Part shown: positions 13,377 through 16,385 of the stretch, piece after piece | Layout: each line of letters begins with the position of its first letter | Numbering within the stretch: the first letter of the stretch is position 1 | DNA from: SG8-4 sp964598225 | GTDB taxonomy: Bacteria; Planctomycetota; Phycisphaerae; Sedimentisphaerales; Anaerobacaceae | Reading direction: 5' to 3' | NCBI GenBank assembly: GCA_964598225.1 | Contig: CAZRBG010000096.1 | Coordinates: 1 to 16,385 of the forward strand | DNA length: 16,385 nucleotides | Notes under the pieces: generated by a model | Database searches by the model: none | The model's input: only the letters and a program-made list of their open reading frames with translations | What the model was told of the DNA's origin: nothing | Position numbers and translations under genes: made by a program

Positions 13377-14643
13377 GCCCGACAAACAAAGAGTGGGACT
13401 TCAGAGGAAAGTCTCATCGGTATTCCAAGGCGTTACTGTTCCCGGCGCCAAACACACCGGCGAGTCTTCCCCTGTGTCTAATTCAGATTCTAACGGCGTA
13501 ACTCCGCCCAACGAAATTATGGAGAAGGACCATATCCCAGGAGTGCGACCGCGTGATGATAGTCCTCAGGCGATCTCACCGGAACCTGAGACCGCTCAAG
13601 CAGCGGCACCCGAGGGCCACAGTCCTAATGAGAAGGCTACCAATGATGTGAGTCCTGAAACAACGGACAAGTCTGTGCCGCCTGCGCCTGAACCGGAAGG
13701 ACCGCAACTTGCACAGAGTTCTCTGATGAAGAAACTTACGCAAACGGAGGGGCCGAACGATACAAGTATCTCTTCGCCGTCGGACTCGGCGGAACCAGAG
13801 GTCCAAAAGACTCCTGTGAACGAAAAGACGATCCCCGCGAAGGAAGAACATCCTGCAAAGCAGGTCCCGAAGAGCAAACCGATGTCGCAGAGTTCGCTGA
13901 TGAAGAGACTTGCACAATCGGACGAGCCGGCAAATGAAACCGTTTCCGATAACAAAGCCGATGTTATTGTGCCCAAAGCACCGAAGCGAGAACCTTCGTT
14001 CAATCGCAAACTGAAAAACGACGGCAAAGCGGAGGCTTCGCCGGTCTCGACTGCACAAAAGAAACATCCTCTGGCGGATCAACTCGCAAAGGCCGCCGAC
14101 GAAGGGGGATTTCTGCGGCAAATAAAAGAAAAGCTCATCCCCTCGGAGGAAGAAGGCGGCAGCACCAAAGATAAGGTGATGGTGATGCTGGTTCCGATTC
14201 TTGCAATTGTGATGGTTTTTGCGTTTCGAAATGTCCTCCAGCAATCTCCGAGCAAAGCAAGCGCATCTAACAAGAAAGATGAAAAGGTTGTTGCCGCGGC
14301 TAAGTCAAGTGACGAAATCGAATGGAAGATACCGGAACCCTTGCCGGTTATGACCAGAGATCCGCTGCAACTGCCAGAAAATAACGAAACGGAAAATTCG
14401 GACCGGGCCGCCGACCCAACGGATACGGAACAAAAAACCGCCACAACGGCCGTCAAAATACGGGACGGTGTCATAAACGTTAGAGACGTCGTCTACTCGG
14501 AGGAAAAGGCGTCGGCGCTTGTCGGCGATCGTATAGTGTATGCCGGAAGCAAAATCGATGACGTTACCATTGTGAAGATAAATCGCGACAGCGTCGAATT
14601 CGAGAGCAATGGAGAAGTCTGGATACAAAGAGTACGCGACTAA
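13369..14643 (+). CDS. PilP/GspB-like membrane-tethered protein with a long disordered cytoplasmic region
   Basis: The 425-residue protein starts at ATG 13369 (GGGGGA at 13356-13361, 7 nt upstream), inside the end of the ParA gene. Residues 1-265 are Pro/Glu/Ser/Lys-rich and presumably disordered, with a basic N-terminal patch (RVGLQRKVSSVFQGV) and two near-identical peptides, QSSLMKKLTQ (116-125) and QSSLMKRLAQ (174-183). One membrane helix lies at about 270-288. The periplasmic tail (about 358-425) has INVRDVVYSEEKASALVGD, then IVYAGSKIDDVTIVKI and a final VEFESNGEVW strand, a GspB/PilP-type small beta domain that binds a secretin or couples it to the inner membrane. It lacks a lipoprotein signal, so it is not a classical PilP. 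Confidence 0.75.
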   Translation: MSKPDKQRVGLQRKVSSVFQGVTVPGAKHTGESSPVSNSDSNGVTPPNEIMEKDHIPGVRPRDDSPQAISPEPETAQAAAPEGHSPNEKATNDVSPETTDKSVPPAPEPEGPQLAQSSLMKKLTQTEGPNDTSISSPSDSAEPEVQKTPVNEKTIPAKEEHPAKQVPKSKPMSQSSLMKRLAQSDEPANETVSDNKADVIVPKAPKREPSFNRKLKNDGKAEASPVSTAQKKHPLADQLAKAADEGGFLRQIKEKLIPSEEEGGSTKDKVMVMLVPILAIVMVFAFRNVLQQSPSKASASNKKDEKVVAAAKSSDEIEWKIPEPLPVMTRDPLQLPENNETENSDRAADPTDTEQKTATTAVKIRDGVINVRDVVYSEEKASALVGDRIVYAGSKIDDVTIVKINRDSVEFESNGEVWIQRVRD

Positions 14644-14747
14644 GATGAATATTGTCCCGACGATAAGCAGGTGAGAGAGGGGAGCACCTCCCGGGCATGA
14701 CTTGTAGGTATATCTGGTGACTGACGAAGTTAGAAAGGTTAAATGTC

Positions 14748-16229
14748 ATGAACACTCTCATCGCTAAATTAAGCCGATCGGGCCTGGTGTCGCTGTGTGT
14801 AACAGTCATTTTCTGCTCTGTAACGACTCTGGCTAAAGACGCGGCCCCGCGGATGGCGGAGCCAGCCGGTAAAGAAAAAGTCCTTACCGACCTCGAACGA
14901 AGAATGCAAAAGGTCATAAGTATCGACGTGAACGAAGTCCCCATCGGCACCGTAATGAGACAATTGGCCGACCAGGCCGACGTGGACCTCATCATGAGCC
15001 CGTTGGTCACGGGTAAGGTAACGGTATCGCTTACCGACGTTCCGTTAGGAGAAGCTTTGCAGAGCATACTCGACGTGCATGGCGCCGCTTACGTGCCCGG
15101 AGAAAACGTCATTCGGATCATTCCCAGCGACCAGATTCCGGAGATAGAGGAAAGACTCGTGACAGAGACTTTCCAGATCGTTCACGAAGACGTTGCTAAA
15201 GTCGCCGAGGCCCTGGAGAAATTCAAGTCCCGCGACGGCTCGGTTTCTTACGTCGAAGGCACCAGCTTCGTTATCGTTACCGACACCGAGAGCAAGATTC
15301 GCGATATAGGCAATCTCTTGAATAAGATCGACGCCGTCACACGTCAGGTTCTCGTCGAGGTCAGAATCTACGACATTACGAGCAAGGATAATTTCGATCT
15401 CGGCATAGAGTGGAGCGCCGGCAGGCGGACTAACGGCAGCAGTATTTCCAGCCCCGCTTCAGGTGACGATATAGTCGTATCTCAGGGAGGCAACGACACT
15501 TACGTAAACAGCAGAACCGACCCTTCTCTGACGGCGGGTTTTACCGGCGCTTCGGACAAGACAGCGGACACCACGGATGGTTTCCTTCGCTTCGGCATCC
15601 TCAACAGACACGTTGAAATCGACGCACTATTGAGAGCCGAGCAGGAGGACATCAACGCCAAGCTCCTGGCGAACCCCAGAATCCTGGTCGTCGACAACAA
15701 GGAAGCCGTCTTCGATATTGTTACCGAACATCCTTACATCGAGAGAACCATAAGCAGCGCCGGCATTACCGAGACGGTCAAATTCAAAAATGTGGGCGTC
15801 AAGCTCACGGTTATGCCGCATATCACGACCAATAATGCGTTGAGAATGCATATCCAGCCTGAATTCAGCGTTCTTGTGGAAAGAGTGACAGTTTCGTCGA
15901 GTAATGTTCCTGTCGTGGATACTCGAAAATTCGACACGACCGCCGTGGTCAACGACACCCAGACGGTGGTCCTCGGCGGCCTGCGAAAGAAGGACACAAC
16001 CCAGCAGACCAACAAGGTGCCCTTGCTCAGCGACGTGCCGCTGCTCGGAAATCTCTTCAAATTCGAGGGCGAAGCAACCGTTGTCAACGAACTGGTGATC
16101 TTCATCACGCCGTACATTAAGACCGAACTTAAACTGTCCGAGAGCGAGAGCGACGCCTACGAAGAAACAAAATTTGGCGGCCCCAGGCCCCGCGACACCA
16201 GAGCCGAGAAGAAAATCATAAAACAATAA
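14748..16229 (+). CDS. pilQ: Secretin, PilQ/GspD family (short form)
   Basis: The 493-residue outer-membrane channel has a signal peptide (about 1-29), an STN/N0-like domain with DVNEVPIGTVMRQLADQADV (about 55-125), one N1/KH-like domain (about 140-205) and a secretin core (about 205-465). The core includes LLANPRILVVDNKEA, VVNDTQTVVLGGLRKKD and the signature VPLLSDVPLLGNLF. It lacks AMIN domains and has only one N1 repeat, so it is shorter than classical PilQ or GspD. AAAGG at 14734-14738 lies 9 nt before the ATG. It closes the operon, 104 bp after the GspB/PilP-like gene, its likely partner. The charged C-terminal tail (residues about 465-493) could bind a pilotin. Confidence 0.93.
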   Translation: MNTLIAKLSRSGLVSLCVTVIFCSVTTLAKDAAPRMAEPAGKEKVLTDLERRMQKVISIDVNEVPIGTVMRQLADQADVDLIMSPLVTGKVTVSLTDVPLGEALQSILDVHGAAYVPGENVIRIIPSDQIPEIEERLVTETFQIVHEDVAKVAEALEKFKSRDGSVSYVEGTSFVIVTDTESKIRDIGNLLNKIDAVTRQVLVEVRIYDITSKDNFDLGIEWSAGRRTNGSSISSPASGDDIVVSQGGNDTYVNSRTDPSLTAGFTGASDKTADTTDGFLRFGILNRHVEIDALLRAEQEDINAKLLANPRILVVDNKEAVFDIVTEHPYIERTISSAGITETVKFKNVGVKLTVMPHITTNNALRMHIQPEFSVLVERVTVSSSNVPVVDTRKFDTTAVVNDTQTVVLGGLRKKDTTQQTNKVPLLSDVPLLGNLFKFEGEATVVNELVIFITPYIKTELKLSESESDAYEETKFGGPRPRDTRAEKKIIKQ

Positions 16230-16331
16230 GACTAACGCCTGCAACTCTGTCGACGGTCGGCCTTGGCTCGGGTTCGTAATTGAATTTAAGCCACTGGTCG
16301 CCCGTCGAAATCCTTGCGAAAATCGGTTTTG
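16230..16331. other. Non-coding stretch after the secretin gene
   Basis: No gene is visible. TCGACGG (16251-16257) and CCGTCGA (16303-16309) could pair across a 45-nt loop, but no clean terminator with a T-tract follows the secretin stop. On the minus strand this would be the 3' exon of the group II intron. Confidence 0.4.
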
Positions 16332-16385
16332 GTCGAGTAGGTGAGGAGATTGCTCTCCTCACCCCTCACAGACCCGGACTCGCGG
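16332..16385 (-). mobile_element. 3' end of a group II intron (domain V 3' strand and domain VI), body beyond right edge
   Basis: Read on the minus strand from 16385, CCGCGAGTCCGGGTC (16385-16371) fits the 3' strand of domain V (compare CCGCACGTCCGGTTC in many bacterial introns, recalled). Next comes a domain VI hairpin: GGTGAGGAGA (16363-16354) and TCTCCTCACC (16349-16340), a perfect 10-bp stem with a GCAA (GNRA) tetraloop. Its lower part ends CTACTCGAC, giving a bulged A at 16338 and a terminal AC at 16333-16332, as expected for a branch point and 3' splice site. GTGAG (16369-16365) can pair with CTCGAC at the base. Domain V is cut by the window edge, so this is a pattern match and not proof. 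Confidence 0.65.

Noticed and set aside
16340..16363. Transcription terminator of the secretin operon
   Set aside because: The 10-bp stem would suit one, but no T-tract follows on the plus strand, and the surrounding bases match group II intron domains V/VI on the minus strand better.

Overview
The window looks like a planctomycete chromosome, probably Phycisphaerae (Sedimentisphaerales-like). That placement is inferred from gene style, not from a marker gene. The clues are a secreted GLUG-repeat protein carrying a rhodanese domain, class III signal peptides followed by FTLVE-type segments with Ala or Gly before the cut, a very large PilX-like minor pilin, a hybrid type IV pilus/type II secretion operon, and abundant short structured intergenic repeats.

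Layout. (1) Positions 1-1976, minus strand: a broken gene. A GTG start with a strong Shine-Dalgarno and a sigma70-like promoter opens a signal peptide plus rhodanese domain. This once read straight into a long GLUG-repeat region that runs off the left edge. A 141-bp element with IS66-type ends (terminal inverted repeats starting GTAACCGTTCAC, 8-bp target duplication GTCGGCGG) cuts it in two. Removing the element and one target copy restores the frame exactly. (2) Positions 1977-2784: intergenic, with a tRNA-Leu(CAG) on the minus strand set among tandem 10-mers, tandem 7-mers, palindromes and a REP-like structured repeat, then the likely operon promoter. (3) Positions 2785-16229, plus strand: one pilus/secretion locus. 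In order: GspE/PilB assembly ATPase with an MshEN-like N-domain, GspF/PilC platform protein, major pilin, a 480-bp structured intergenic region, three minor pilins of I-, J- and K/X-type, PilM, PilN, PilO, a ParA/MinD-like ATPase, a PilP/GspB-like tethered periplasmic protein with repeated basic peptides, and a PilQ/GspD secretin. (4) Positions 16332-16385, minus strand: what looks like the 3' end (domain V 3' half and domain VI) of a group II intron whose body lies beyond the right edge.

How the genes work together. GspE powers and GspF anchors extension of a fibre made of the 6013-6438 pilin. The I/J/K-like trio would cap or prime the fibre. PilM (cytoplasmic, actin-like), PilN and PilO (single-pass membrane proteins) and the GspB/PilP-like protein would form the alignment complex linking the platform to the secretin. 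The ParA-like ATPase between pilO and the GspB/PilP-like gene, overlapping the latter by 8 bp, is the least usual part. It suggests that the machine is positioned in the cell by a ParA-type system, perhaps through the repeated QSSLMK(K/R)L peptides of its neighbour. No retraction ATPase (PilT) or prepilin peptidase is encoded here.
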